From Aquimarina spongiae (GTDB lineage Bacteria > Bacteroidota > Bacteroidia > Flavobacteriales > Flavobacteriaceae), in the NCBI RefSeq assembly GCF_900141785.1, contig NZ_FQYP01000007.1, forward strand, positions 124,001 through 188,000: a DNA stretch of 64,000 nucleotides, given 5' to 3'. Shown here piece by piece: positions 35,401 through 43,480 of this stretch; the stretch's first letter is position 1, and each line of letters begins with the position of its first letter. The notes below the pieces were generated by a model. That model ran no database searches, was not told where the DNA came from, and saw only the letters and a program-made list of their open reading frames with translations. A program made the position numbers and the translations under genes.

Positions 35401-35888
35401 CATAAATGCAACTGATCTTTCTGAATCGTTTCTAATGTCTCCATATCCATTACTGCATGATCGGACACAGATAGAATGAGTTTTGCACATAGCACTGTAA
35501 TCTGTCTTTTTTCGCTATGCGCACTTCGCCATACTAATTGATTTACTTCGGTAGCGTCATCTGATTGTAATGCGGTTTCTTTTTGAGGTTGTACTTGCCC
35601 TACCAGAGTATTAAAATTGATTTTAGAAAACTCTTCGTAAGCCAATGCTGCACTAGCAATACGTCTCGTATGATTTTTTTCTAAAACACGGTTGAGTACT
35701 TTACCTAAAGAATGTCCAAAAATTGAAGGAGGTAAAGGTACGTCTGCCGGGTTTAATTGTTTTTGAAACACCTCTGCTACATTTGATCCTTGAATCGCAG
35801 GTTGGCCTGTGAGGCATTCCAATACAATTAACCCCCATGCATATAGATCAGATTTTACTGTGGGTGGTTCTCCTCTTAGCTGTTCGGG
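32478..35888 (-). pseudogene. TOMM kinase/cyclase fusion, C-terminal piece (cyclase-like, AAA ATPase, TPR) after a frameshift
   Basis: The open frame covers the end of a Ser/Thr kinase domain ([19 protein letters not shown], readable only in this frame), a class III cyclase-like domain (about 95-280 from 35822), and an AAA/NTPase with Walker A GQAGIGKS and Walker B VIIEDLHW. A long alpha-helical repeat region follows. It has no natural start; the nearest possible one is a TTG at 35822, inside the kinase domain. Together with the next feature it would make one TOMM system kinase/cyclase protein of about 1,335 residues. The cyclase has AKL where a metal-binding Asp is expected, so cyclase activity is doubtful. 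Confidence 0.8.
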
Positions 35889-36487
35889 GAACTATAGGCA
35901 GGGGTACCAATCACCTCGTGAGTAAGTGTAATATCTTTATAATCGTCGGTCCTGAAATCATGAGTAAATATTCCTATTCCAAAATCTAATATCTTAATGT
36001 GTGATCTGGTTCCGGTTTGGGTCACCATGATATTATGAGGTTTAAGATCCCGATGAATAATCCCTTTGGCATGCGCTGCTACCAGAGCATCCAGGACTTG
36101 CCCCATAAGGACACCCGTTTCATCGGCAGACAAACCGTTATGTAGAGTGATTAAATCTTTTAAGGTCTGCCCAGAGATATATTCGAAGACAGCAAAAGGC
36201 TCTTGATTGGCAGTAAAACCCTTATCCAATAACTTTACAATATTGGGGTGATTAATTTCTGCACAAAGCTTTGTCTCGCGATCAAAACGAGCAATTTGTT
36301 GCTTTATGGACTTTTGATCCGGTATTTCTTTAAACTTCAGTATTTTGATGGCTACGGTCTGGCCTGTACTAATTTGTTTGGCCTTATATACAATTCCGTA
36401 ACCTCCTTCACCAATCTTTTCAATTATGCTGTAGTTTTCAAGTTCAATATCGACATTGGGGGTATGCTTAGTCGAGGGATTTTCCAT
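35876..36487 (-). pseudogene. TOMM kinase/cyclase fusion, N-terminal Ser/Thr kinase piece (truncated by frameshift)
   Basis: 203 residues. The kinase N-lobe [12 protein letters not shown], the AIKILK lysine, HRDLKPHN catalytic loop, LDFGIGI metal motif and GTPAYSSP are all present. The chain then stops at PNS because the frame is lost in a run of four G (35886-35889, plus strand). Adding one base restores PEQLRGEPP and joins it to the following feature. It starts 52 nt after the FHA gene. The gene is either truly disrupted, a sequencing error in the homopolymer, or a slippage or phase-variable site. Confidence 0.8.
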
Positions 36488-36539
36488 GATTTAGTTTTAA
36501 ATTATTGTCTTTCCGTATTTATTAAGTTTATAATTCAAT

Positions 36540-37499
36540 TTAATTTGCTATCGCTAAAACTTCACCTATACACTGATCTTCTTTTAAGATTTGAAAAAAC
36601 TGATGTGCAAAGCGTATTTCACCATATCGTCTTTCAATAATATTAGAGAAGAGATAACCATATGGTTTTGTTTCCAGTAATAATTTTCTGATGCGATAAA
36701 TTTTTAGATTCAAGTAGTAAGGATCTAATTCTTTACCAAACTCCTTGCTCATGTCTTCCAGTAAATCCTCGATTGACATCCAGCCCTGATCTCCTATAAC
36801 AGCACCCATTTGTACATCTTCTAATCTTTTTCTGGCCAGCGCCAAGAGAATATAATTGTGAACTCGTTCTCCCAAATCCAGTTCAAGATTTTGAGTAATA
36901 ATCTTGATATTAATATGTTCTTCATCAGAACTTAAGATAAATTGGAAGTAAGCATTGTTTACTACATACCCATTATCCATAGTATCTTCTAAGACTTGAT
37001 TTTCGATAAAGATGTATTCTTCATCATCAATGATGTAGCTGCTATTCTGAATCAAATCTATTATAGTTCCTTTTTTTTCGAGTTTCCAGACAGCATCTTC
37101 AGGATAGATCAAAATCTCTGGTTTTTCTTCATTTGGAAATGCATGACCCGAGGTAAGTTCTATTACTTTGTTTGGGTCTTTAACAGATCTAAGATAACTA
37201 GATGGAGGATCCACATTTAAGATGTCCCACTGTGTTGATTCGTGCTCTCCAAACTGTATTTTATGTCCTTTGGAAAGCTTTACCGCTGTATTGTTTATAT
37301 ACTCTCCATTTACAATAGTACCATTTCTACTATGATCTTGAAGATACCAATTACTACCGCGCCATGATACTAACGCATGTGATTGAGATATATCCTTTTC
37401 TGCAATATAGGTATTAGCAACGTTGCGATTTCTCCCAAATGTATGTTGGGTATTAAGGTATACAATTTCTCCAGTACTTTTATTTTTAATGATTGCCAT
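36540..37499 (-). CDS. FHA-domain protein with winged-helix-like C-terminus
   Basis: 319 residues. The FHA domain (about 15-85) shows HTFGRNRN, DISQSHALVSW and DHSRNGTIVNG, the phosphothreonine-binding pattern. The middle is beta-rich, and the C-terminal region (about 210-315: LEDVQMGAVIGDQGWMSIEDLLEDM, then LNLKIYRIRKLLLE) looks like a winged helix. It is the first gene of the RiPP operon, directly before the kinase. It probably binds the phosphorylated kinase or its target and may control the operon (inference). Confidence 0.85.
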   Translation of the reverse strand: MAIIKNKSTGEIVYLNTQHTFGRNRNVANTYIAEKDISQSHALVSWRGSNWYLQDHSRNGTIVNGEYINNTAVKLSKGHKIQFGEHESTQWDILNVDPPSSYLRSVKDPNKVIELTSGHAFPNEEKPEILIYPEDAVWKLEKKGTIIDLIQNSSYIIDDEEYIFIENQVLEDTMDNGYVVNNAYFQFILSSDEEHINIKIITQNLELDLGERVHNYILLALARKRLEDVQMGAVIGDQGWMSIEDLLEDMSKEFGKELDPYYLNLKIYRIRKLLLETKPYGYLFSNIIERRYGEIRFAHQFFQILKEDQCIGEVLAIAN

Positions 37500-38176
37500 T
37501 ACGTAACTAGCCCATGAAGTTCATTAAAATTCTTATCAGAATAAAATCGACCTTTTAAATTTCGGATTTCATAATCTACAACAACTAACCTTTCAACAAA
37601 CAAGAAATTTAGTTTATGATCAATGTATTTTCTAAGCAAATTTTTTAAATATTTTCCTAAGGTTCAAAATAGAAACCAACTATAATCCTATTAGATTCTG
37701 TGAGTTACATTTTGATGTTAAATATTATCCCTAATCCCTATCAAAAATCATCTTTTGAAGATTGTAAAGTATCTTTCTTTAACATAAGCCCTTTTCCCAA
37801 ATATAAAAAAGAATCTCACTCTTTTTATCATTAAAACTAAATTATGTGATTAACAGATTGCATTTTGCGGTTTACCCGTATTCTTACTGCGTTAACAGCG
37901 CATTTTTGAATTTAATTGATCGATCATTTTTGGCATTTTCCTGTAGTATTTGAACCTTGTGAGACCTGTCATTTTTAGTGTGTTTTTTTTTGATTTCCAA
38001 AGGTAATTTCACCTATGTAACTTATTGACTACAAAAACATAAACAATGTGAATCCCCAAAGAATTATTATCTATTTATACTTGTAAAAAAATAGTGTTTT
38101 GAAGTTCCATTTTGAATGACCATCATATAAACAGGTCATTAAATTCTATTTTCTTTTTTGGTCAATACTAAATTTG
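37500..38176. other. AT-rich intergenic region, about 680 bp
   Basis: It must contain the promoter of the RiPP operon near its left end. One weak hairpin, TGACC/GGTCA (about 38117-38139), lies near the right end, past the SUMF1-like stop. I see no convincing ORF, tRNA or repeat in the remainder. Confidence 0.4.
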
Positions 38177-39019
38177 CTATTCCCCAACATTTCGACAAAC
38201 ACGAAATCCTTGATCTGGTCCAATCCCATTCGCTTCAAAATAATCTCGATCATTATTTTTCATAAACATCTCGACACCTATCCAACCTCCTCCTCTATGA
38301 CTGCGAAAATGTCCTGAGGGTATTTCTTGGTTTTCAAACCAATCTTCGCACCATTCACGAACGTTTCCCGTCATATCAAAAAGACCAAGTTCATTTGGTG
38401 TTTTACTAGCCACTGGCCGTGTTCTTCCATGATTGTTCTCAAGGATTTGATAGTTCCAATTTTCGGTTAAAAACTGATCTCCGCAATTCCTCCAATACCA
38501 GGCTATTGTATTCATATCATTGCCTCCGCTATACGTATAGCTCTTACTGAGTTGCCCTCCTCCTGCAGCATACTCCCATTCTATCTCTTTGGGTAATCGA
38601 TACCCATTTGAAAGTGGATATATGCTAATCACACATTTCACAGTATCATACTCAGACTTGTTAAACTCATCAATAGAGTCTTTAAGAATTTTGTAGTATG
38701 GTTGCAATCCTTCCTGTTTACTTCTTTGGATGCAATAAGCGATACAGTCATACCAACTCACCATTTCTACAGGAAGATCATCTCCTTTATATCTGGAAGG
38801 ATTAGTCCCCATTACTCTTACCCATTCTTTTTGAGTGATTTCGGTTCTACTGATGTAAAAATCATTGACACGAACATCACGTTTATATAGATTTGAGTTT
38901 TGATTGACAAAAAAGCCTCCTTTTACCAGAACCAAATCATTAGAAACACTCTTATCATCTTTTATATATGTACAAGAATAAAAAAAGAGCACACCTAAAA
39001 AAACAATTAGTTTTTTCAT
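38177..39019 (-). CDS. SUMF1/formylglycine-generating-enzyme-like lipoprotein
   Basis: About 280 residues from the ATG at 39019. This start gives a clean lipoprotein signal (MKKLIVFLGVLFFYSC, lipid Cys at 16); the frame is open 26 codons further but without a better signal. Motifs of the SUMF1/FGE fold are present: ISRTEITQKEWVRVMGTNPS, PVEMVSWYDCIAYC, GYRLPKEIEWEYAAGGG, GNVREWCEDWF, RGGGWI and GFRVCR. Some members oxidise a Cys to formylglycine; many others only share the fold, for example in gliding and envelope machines. As a surface lipoprotein the latter is more likely. It follows a GH11-like lipoprotein gene. Confidence 0.85.
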   Translation of the reverse strand: MKKLIVFLGVLFFYSCTYIKDDKSVSNDLVLVKGGFFVNQNSNLYKRDVRVNDFYISRTEITQKEWVRVMGTNPSRYKGDDLPVEMVSWYDCIAYCIQRSKQEGLQPYYKILKDSIDEFNKSEYDTVKCVISIYPLSNGYRLPKEIEWEYAAGGGQLSKSYTYSGGNDMNTIAWYWRNCGDQFLTENWNYQILENNHGRTRPVASKTPNELGLFDMTGNVREWCEDWFENQEIPSGHFRSHRGGGWIGVEMFMKNNDRDYFEANGIGPDQGFRVCRNVGE

Positions 39020-39040
39020 AATTATCCTACACAGCAATTT

Positions 39041-39067
39041 AAGGCCGTTTGCAATAGCAACGGCCTT
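39041..39067. terminator. Hairpin terminator between GH11-like and SUMF1-like genes
   Basis: Perfect 9-bp arms AAGGCCGTT (39041-39049) and AACGGCCTT (39059-39067). The T run follows on the plus strand (to 39072); on the minus strand the tail is only weakly T-rich. It lies 23 nt past the GH11-like stop. Confidence 0.6.
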
Positions 39068-39090
39068 TTTTATACTTTTTATCCTAGTTT

Positions 39091-39813
39091 TTACCAAACG
39101 GTGGCGTTAATCTTTCCCCAACCCTGGCTAAAGGACTCTATCCCGAATACCTGATAGTCAAAATCTCTAAGGTTACCCCATTGCTGTTGGTGTCCTCCAT
39201 GCTGATTCCAGTGATTGATATGGGTTTGCATACTTATTTTCTTATTGCTGCCAGTACCGACGTTTCCGTGTTGACTGATGTATTGATTAAATGTTTTGGT
39301 TCCCAAAATAGAAGGTGCATTATATCGGGTGTTTTTCTTGAACTTGTAATTTCGGCCATTGGCATTAAAATTTTTGTTTTGATCTTGCCCGGCAATGTTT
39401 CCGCGTTCTACGATATAGTATTCTACCAAAGGTGTTCTTGTCCAACCATAAACACCTACAAAATCATAGGAGCCTTGTAACGATCCTACATTATAGTTGA
39501 TCGTTCTGCCACTTCCTGTTCTCCAACCTTTTCCTCCAACAATATCCTTATTGTCTTTGTACTCAATCTGAAAATTTCCTGCATATTGATTAGCATAGGG
39601 AAAGGTAAGTCTTCCCCATCCTCCTTCTTTGTAAATAGTCCAAAAATACCCTTGGTTATACCCATCGGTGCGGTTATCACTAATATAACCATTAGCATCT
39701 ATGAATTTTTCCTGTGCTTCTGCATCTTCTGGTAAATTATCAGTGTCTAAAGTGTCTGAACAACTAAAAAACATAAGGGTAATACATACGGCAATACTTG
39801 TTATTCTTTTCAT
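39091..39813 (-). CDS. GH11 endo-xylanase-like lipoprotein
   Basis: 240 residues. The lipoprotein signal (MKRITSIAVCITLMFFSC) puts the lipid Cys at 18. The GH11 jelly-roll signatures are clear: GKGWRTGSGRTINYN, YGWTRTPLVEYYIVE with the nucleophile Glu at about 131, RYNAPSILGTKTFNQY, HINHWNQHG, and a second Glu at about 226 in YQVFGIESFSQGWGKI. GH11 enzymes cut beta-1,4-xylan. No polysaccharide-utilisation genes (SusC/SusD) are next to it, so it may act alone at the cell surface. Confidence 0.9.
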   Translation of the reverse strand: MKRITSIAVCITLMFFSCSDTLDTDNLPEDAEAQEKFIDANGYISDNRTDGYNQGYFWTIYKEGGWGRLTFPYANQYAGNFQIEYKDNKDIVGGKGWRTGSGRTINYNVGSLQGSYDFVGVYGWTRTPLVEYYIVERGNIAGQDQNKNFNANGRNYKFKKNTRYNAPSILGTKTFNQYISQHGNVGTGSNKKISMQTHINHWNQHGGHQQQWGNLRDFDYQVFGIESFSQGWGKINATVW

Positions 39814-40253
39814 AATTAGATGATTTAAGTTAGAATACTACTTCGATTTTGGATCAACAATCAAATTTCGCCTTTCGGGAACATCTTGATTATCAATACC
39901 ACTTGGTTTGTGTTAAAAATTTATAAGCATCCTAAAGTAAATCTTGAAAAAATAAATATTTGATAATCGAAGGGTTTTAAGAATTAATTCCACGAAATAT
40001 TTTCGTAAAAACCGCCTAACCATAAGCAGCTGATTTCCAAATATCCAACAGTAACAAGTTGGTATTTTGATCATGTTACATCTTTTTGAAAAGTAATCGG
40101 CAACTCAAAACAGAGATGTATCGCTAATGAGAGCTTGTAGCAAATAGAATAACCTTAACAAACTTTATGATTTACCTACGGGATTGGGAATAGATTTTGA
40201 TATGGATCACGATACCTTAAAACCTGATTAAATAACCCCAAACTAAACGTAAA
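39814..40253. other. Intergenic region, about 440 bp
   Basis: It contains the GH11-like promoter region on its left. A short open stretch without start codon (40148-40231, ending LPTGLGIDFDMDHDTLKPD) could be a gene remnant. No RNA structure or repeat was evident. Confidence 0.3.
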
Positions 40254-40478
40254 ATGTTCTTTTTTAGAAAAAAAGTACCCAAGACCTTGTCTCAAGTAGA
40301 CAAATTGTACAGAAAAGTGATCTCAAAACTTCCTGATGCTAATCGTATTGACTATTGTGAATCATTAGTATACAGGACAGAGAAAGATGTTGCCGAAACT
40401 AGATGTAAAGTAAAAAAAAGGAGACTTAAAAAATTATTACATGCTGCTCGGTTGGAACGAAAAAACCTGATGAGCTAG
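40254..40478 (+). CDS. Small basic protein of unknown function
   Basis: 74 residues, very rich in Lys/Arg (RKKVPKTLSQVDKLYRKV, VKKRRLKKLLHAARLERKN). No signal peptide. It is probably helical and cytosolic; nucleic-acid binding is possible from charge alone. The stop codon lies inside a perfect 26-bp palindrome that can act as the terminator. The gene is isolated on the plus strand between minus-strand lipoprotein genes. No family is recognised, and the gene call rests on the full-length frame and the terminator at its end. Confidence 0.5.
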   Translation: MFFFRKKVPKTLSQVDKLYRKVISKLPDANRIDYCESLVYRTEKDVAETRCKVKKRRLKKLLHAARLERKNLMS

Positions 40479-40489
40479 CTCATCAGGTT
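40464..40489. terminator. Perfect 26-bp palindrome overlapping the stop of the small basic gene
   Basis: Arms AACCTGATGAGCT and its exact complement meet without a loop at GCTAGC. The TAG stop of the preceding frame is at 40476-40478. It can serve converging transcripts. Confidence 0.6.
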
Positions 40490-40567
40490 CTCCTTCTGGA
40501 ATATAAAATAAAATAATTTGCCTACCCTTTTTATCGTATATCCAGCTAACTATTCCTTTGTCTTTTT

Positions 40568-40996
40568 TCAAGGTGAAGAATTAGCAACAATTTGATTCAC
40601 TATTTGCTTCATCCTTGCATTCAGTTCTTTGATATCTCCGGATAATGCAGATGGGTAATATTTATACTCTTCTCCATTAACTCTTAGCGTGGTAACTGGC
40701 CTATCTTTTCCTTTATTCAAAACCACTTTTTCAAAAGAACCTTGATCGATCATACTTTTTAAAGCGTTGAACTCCTTTTTCTTCAATTTGCTTTTTATTT
40801 TTCCTTTTACTGAAACATAATCTATGCCAGAATACAAAAAGCTTCCATCCTGATATACCCAAAGATCATATACCGGGCATTTCCCTAAACACCTTCCTTT
40901 GGAGTAATACACCAAAACTTCCGGATCTTCGGTTACTGATTTTGAAGACTGACATGAAAAGTTCAGCAGGACCAAAAGCATCATCAAATATTTCAT
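40568..40996 (-). CDS. DUF6438-type lipoprotein
   Basis: 142 residues with a lipoprotein signal (MKYLMMLLVLLNFSC, Cys at 15). The mature part has KGRCLGKCPVYDLWVYQDGSFLYSG, a pattern seen in DUF6438 proteins of Bacteroidota, with two Cys that could pair, followed by a small mixed domain and a helical end. Function unknown. It lies 30 nt downstream of the zinc peptidase gene on the same strand, so the two may be co-transcribed. Confidence 0.75.
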   Translation of the reverse strand: MKYLMMLLVLLNFSCQSSKSVTEDPEVLVYYSKGRCLGKCPVYDLWVYQDGSFLYSGIDYVSVKGKIKSKLKKKEFNALKSMIDQGSFEKVVLNKGKDRPVTTLRVNGEEYKYYPSALSGDIKELNARMKQIVNQIVANSSP

Positions 40997-41026
40997 ACTT
41001 TTCTTATTTTGAAGTTTCTTGATTTC

Positions 41027-42001
41027 CTATTTGCTTACTTTATGCCCATGACTACAATGAGATTTATGCTTATTCCCAAAAGTGTTGGCCCTTCTCCATG
41101 CCCCCGGTTCTGGTAAGAAACTCCTACTACTCTTGGCAATATTACCTCTGATATAATCTCTTAACTTCACCATTTCTGTACTATCATATAGCAATTGGAT
41201 TTTCTTTTCGGCACCACTCGTCCCATTTACCCCTCCGGCCCGGGTAACAAATGTGGCAAATACTTCGGCTATATCTTCTCCTGGATTTGTGGATGCATAC
41301 TGAGTAACAAAACGCTCCCGATACTTGTTATAAAAGTTTTGTGCATCAGTTTCTGTATTTACATCTTGAAACTCACTCCAGATATCGGCCCAATGGTTTT
41401 GGTAAATTTTATTGATGTGTGATTCATCTTTTGCACATCCTTCTCCGGTAAAGTAGGTTTTACAATCTGTGGGTAATACCGCAGAATCTACTTGTTGTTG
41501 TTCTAAAGTGATGATGTGCCCAAATTCATGGATAATTGTGTATGCCAGCTCCCCGTCTGCATTAAAACCCCTTTCATAAGCATAATCGATTGCAATTCCC
41601 ATTTGCCATTTAGCTAGATCTGGTGTTCGTTCTACTACATATCCCAACACACCACTTTCTCCACCCAGATAAATCATAAACTCATTCATTTTAGATCTAT
41701 AATCCAGTGGAATTATCTTTTTTGTTAGCTCCCAGATTTCCTGATGTTTTTGAGTATCTCTTTGAAATGCTAATGCTTGTCCAGTGACTTCAAAATCTTG
41801 GTCTTTTATGATATTTTCTCCATCTACCTTATAGCGTGTGATATTCTTGATATCTTCTCCATCTTCATCTCCCGGATCGGTTCCTACGACTGGTGTATCC
41901 GTGGGTCCAGTTGCATCATCATCTTTGCTACATGATTGTATGCTAAGCATTGCCATAGCCACAAAAACCACTAGTAAATAATTCCACCTCACTTTTTTCA
42001 T
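41027..42001 (-). CDS. Putative zinc metallopeptidase lipoprotein
   Basis: 324 residues. The lipoprotein signal ends LSIQSC (Cys at 24), followed by an acidic linker (about 25-50). The zinc motif is HEFGH in AYTIIHEFGHIITLEQQQ (about 162-166). A later Glu-containing segment (GEDIAEVFATFVTRAG, about 238-253) could supply the third ligand. It is likely an outer-membrane-anchored peptidase of the gluzincin type. The C-terminus is His/Lys-rich. The precise family was not recognised. Confidence 0.75.
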   Translation of the reverse strand: MKKVRWNYLLVVFVAMAMLSIQSCSKDDDATGPTDTPVVGTDPGDEDGEDIKNITRYKVDGENIIKDQDFEVTGQALAFQRDTQKHQEIWELTKKIIPLDYRSKMNEFMIYLGGESGVLGYVVERTPDLAKWQMGIAIDYAYERGFNADGELAYTIIHEFGHIITLEQQQVDSAVLPTDCKTYFTGEGCAKDESHINKIYQNHWADIWSEFQDVNTETDAQNFYNKYRERFVTQYASTNPGEDIAEVFATFVTRAGGVNGTSGAEKKIQLLYDSTEMVKLRDYIRGNIAKSSRSFLPEPGAWRRANTFGNKHKSHCSHGHKVSK

Positions 42002-42115
42002 AATTAATGATCTTTAAAAAATTAAACGCTTTTTTAATAGAACACAGAATTATGAAGCCACCCTAAATTTTTTAGCTATTTTCTATTCAACAAACCATAT
42101 AAATAAAGGAAATAA

Positions 42116-42149
42116 AAAAAGCCAGATCTTTTACCAGATCTGGCTTTTT
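42116..42149. terminator. Strong bidirectional hairpin
   Basis: Perfect 13-bp arms AAAAAGCCAGATC (42116-42128) and its complement (42137-42149), flanked by A/T runs on both sides. It lies about 650 nt past the response-regulator stop on the minus strand, so it may end a long 3' UTR or a separate RNA in that gap. Confidence 0.75.
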
Positions 42150-42687
42150 GGGTATAGAAACGGACCATTTGCAATCTTTATTCGCTGATCAAAAAAATCA
42201 TTCACTTCTTAATGAATAGCGTGGGGCGAGTGTATCATTTTTTTGACCCAAAAACAAAGATTTAACGTAGGTAAATAGTGACTTGTAATAATTTTGACGC
42301 ACGCTTATTGATGCGCATTCAAACACTTTGCTATCAGTTAATTAAAAATAAATTTCTATATTTATTCTACCAACTATCTATAGATTTTCTTCGAAAAACA
42401 CACTGTTAGATTGATCAAAAATCAACCAAAAAAAGAGTTTATATGATAAATATTTAAAAGCTTCTTACTATATTGTGCTTGAGGAATAAGAAAGACTCCA
42501 TCAATACATACAAACATTTATAGTAAGATTTACTATAGCTATATTCAAAAAAGCATATCAAGATTTTTTTGAATATATCTATTTAATAAAATCCTTTAAT
42601 GGTTGATTTTTTTTTAAATCAATCGTTATTCAGACCCTGCTTTTGTTGGCTCGCCAAAGTTTTACAATTGCGGGGTTGTTTTTATTT

Positions 42688-42735
42688 GTACAATATCCAA
42701 ATTTCGCCACTATTGTACATAAATAGGGCGAAATT
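42688..42735. ncRNA. Candidate H-type pseudoknot or alternative-hairpin RNA element
   Basis: GTACAATA (42688-42695) pairs with TATTGTAC (42711-42718). AATTTCGCC (42700-42708) pairs with GGCGAAATT (42727-42735). The two perfect stems (8 and 9 bp) interleave, leaving connecting loops of 4, 2 and 8 nt. These lengths would suit a pseudoknot on a plus-strand RNA; on the minus strand the stems may form one at a time. Confidence 0.4.
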
Positions 42736-42764
42736 CAAAATTAAAATTAATAAATGACAATTCC

Positions 42765-42780
42765 TTACGGGAACCCGTAA
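42765..42780. promoter_or_regulatory. Palindrome TTACGGG-AA-CCCGTAA beside the response-regulator gene
   Basis: Perfect 16-bp palindrome (18 bp with flanking C/G), 16 nt past the stop of the LuxR-type gene. A nearly identical palindrome lies at 45852-45867 upstream of the same gene group. It could be a binding site or a 3' hairpin. Confidence 0.45.
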
Positions 42781-42796
42781 GCTCCATATTTTATAA

Positions 42797-43465
42797 CTAC
42801 AATAGACCTAAATCTTTGGTCATTGCTACCAAATGAATGGCATTTCTAGCTTTAAAATTAAATTTTAGCTTGTTCAATCGTTTTTCGATAGAACTAATGC
42901 TGTTTGGAGATATATGATTTTTCTTGAAATATTCTCCAATCTGTTCTTGCGTAAGTCCATCAGACAAATGTTTGAGCAACAAAAGGTCATAATCCTTAAG
43001 TTCAAAAACATTGTGCTTACTCATCATATTAGACAATCGTTGCGAAATAAATCGATTCTCGTTGTACACTTCGTATACAGATTGCACCAATTCATTCAGC
43101 CCATAACGACCTTTACATACATATCCGTTAATATTATGTTCATCAAAAAGAGATCTCACTTTTGCAGGTCGATCCTCCATAGAATACACAATGACCTTAA
43201 TATTGGGCTGTATAAGACGTACAGCCTCGATAAGTTCTACTCCTGAAACTAATTTTCGTTCTCTATGACTTTCTTTAAAAGACAAGTCAGTTACTAATAA
43301 GTCAAATGGGGTTTGATCTTTTAGTGCTCTTCTAAATTTAAGATAGGCATCATCACAATACTGTGCTTGCTGTATCTCCTTTATTCTCGTTCTTTCATGA
43401 AGGATGTTAGCTACTCCATGATTAATACTTCCGAGATCTTCGTTTACTAAAACTTTCTTAAACAT
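42797..43465 (-). CDS. LuxR/NarL-type response regulator
   Basis: 222 residues. The receiver domain (about 1-135) has phospho-acceptor Asp in LLVTDLSF (about residue 60) and the VIVYSMEDRPAKV region. The C-terminal helix-turn-helix (about 150-220) contains LSDGLTQEQIGEYF and SISSIEKRLNKLKFNF, a LuxR-like fold with some departures. The kinase gene lies 15 nt upstream on the same strand, so the two form a cognate pair. A possible target is the small lipoprotein unit upstream. Confidence 0.85.
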   Translation of the reverse strand: MFKKVLVNEDLGSINHGVANILHERTRIKEIQQAQYCDDAYLKFRRALKDQTPFDLLVTDLSFKESHRERKLVSGVELIEAVRLIQPNIKVIVYSMEDRPAKVRSLFDEHNINGYVCKGRYGLNELVQSVYEVYNENRFISQRLSNMMSKHNVFELKDYDLLLLKHLSDGLTQEQIGEYFKKNHISPNSISSIEKRLNKLKFNFKARNAIHLVAMTKDLGLL

Positions 43466-43480
43466 AGCTCACTATTATTA

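Larger units (their letters stand above)
42150..42796. other. Long AT-rich gap with structured elements near its right end
   Basis: No convincing ORF is seen. Two elements occur near the response-regulator gene: interleaved perfect stems at 42688-42735 and a palindrome at 42765-42780 (both listed separately). The left end closes with a strong terminator at 42116-42149, so the whole gap could be transcribed on the minus strand. Confidence 0.4.

Noticed and set aside
40148..40231. Short open frame ending DMDHDTLKPD
   Set aside because: It lacks a start codon near its beginning and has only 27 sense codons. It may be a remnant, but nothing supports a gene.
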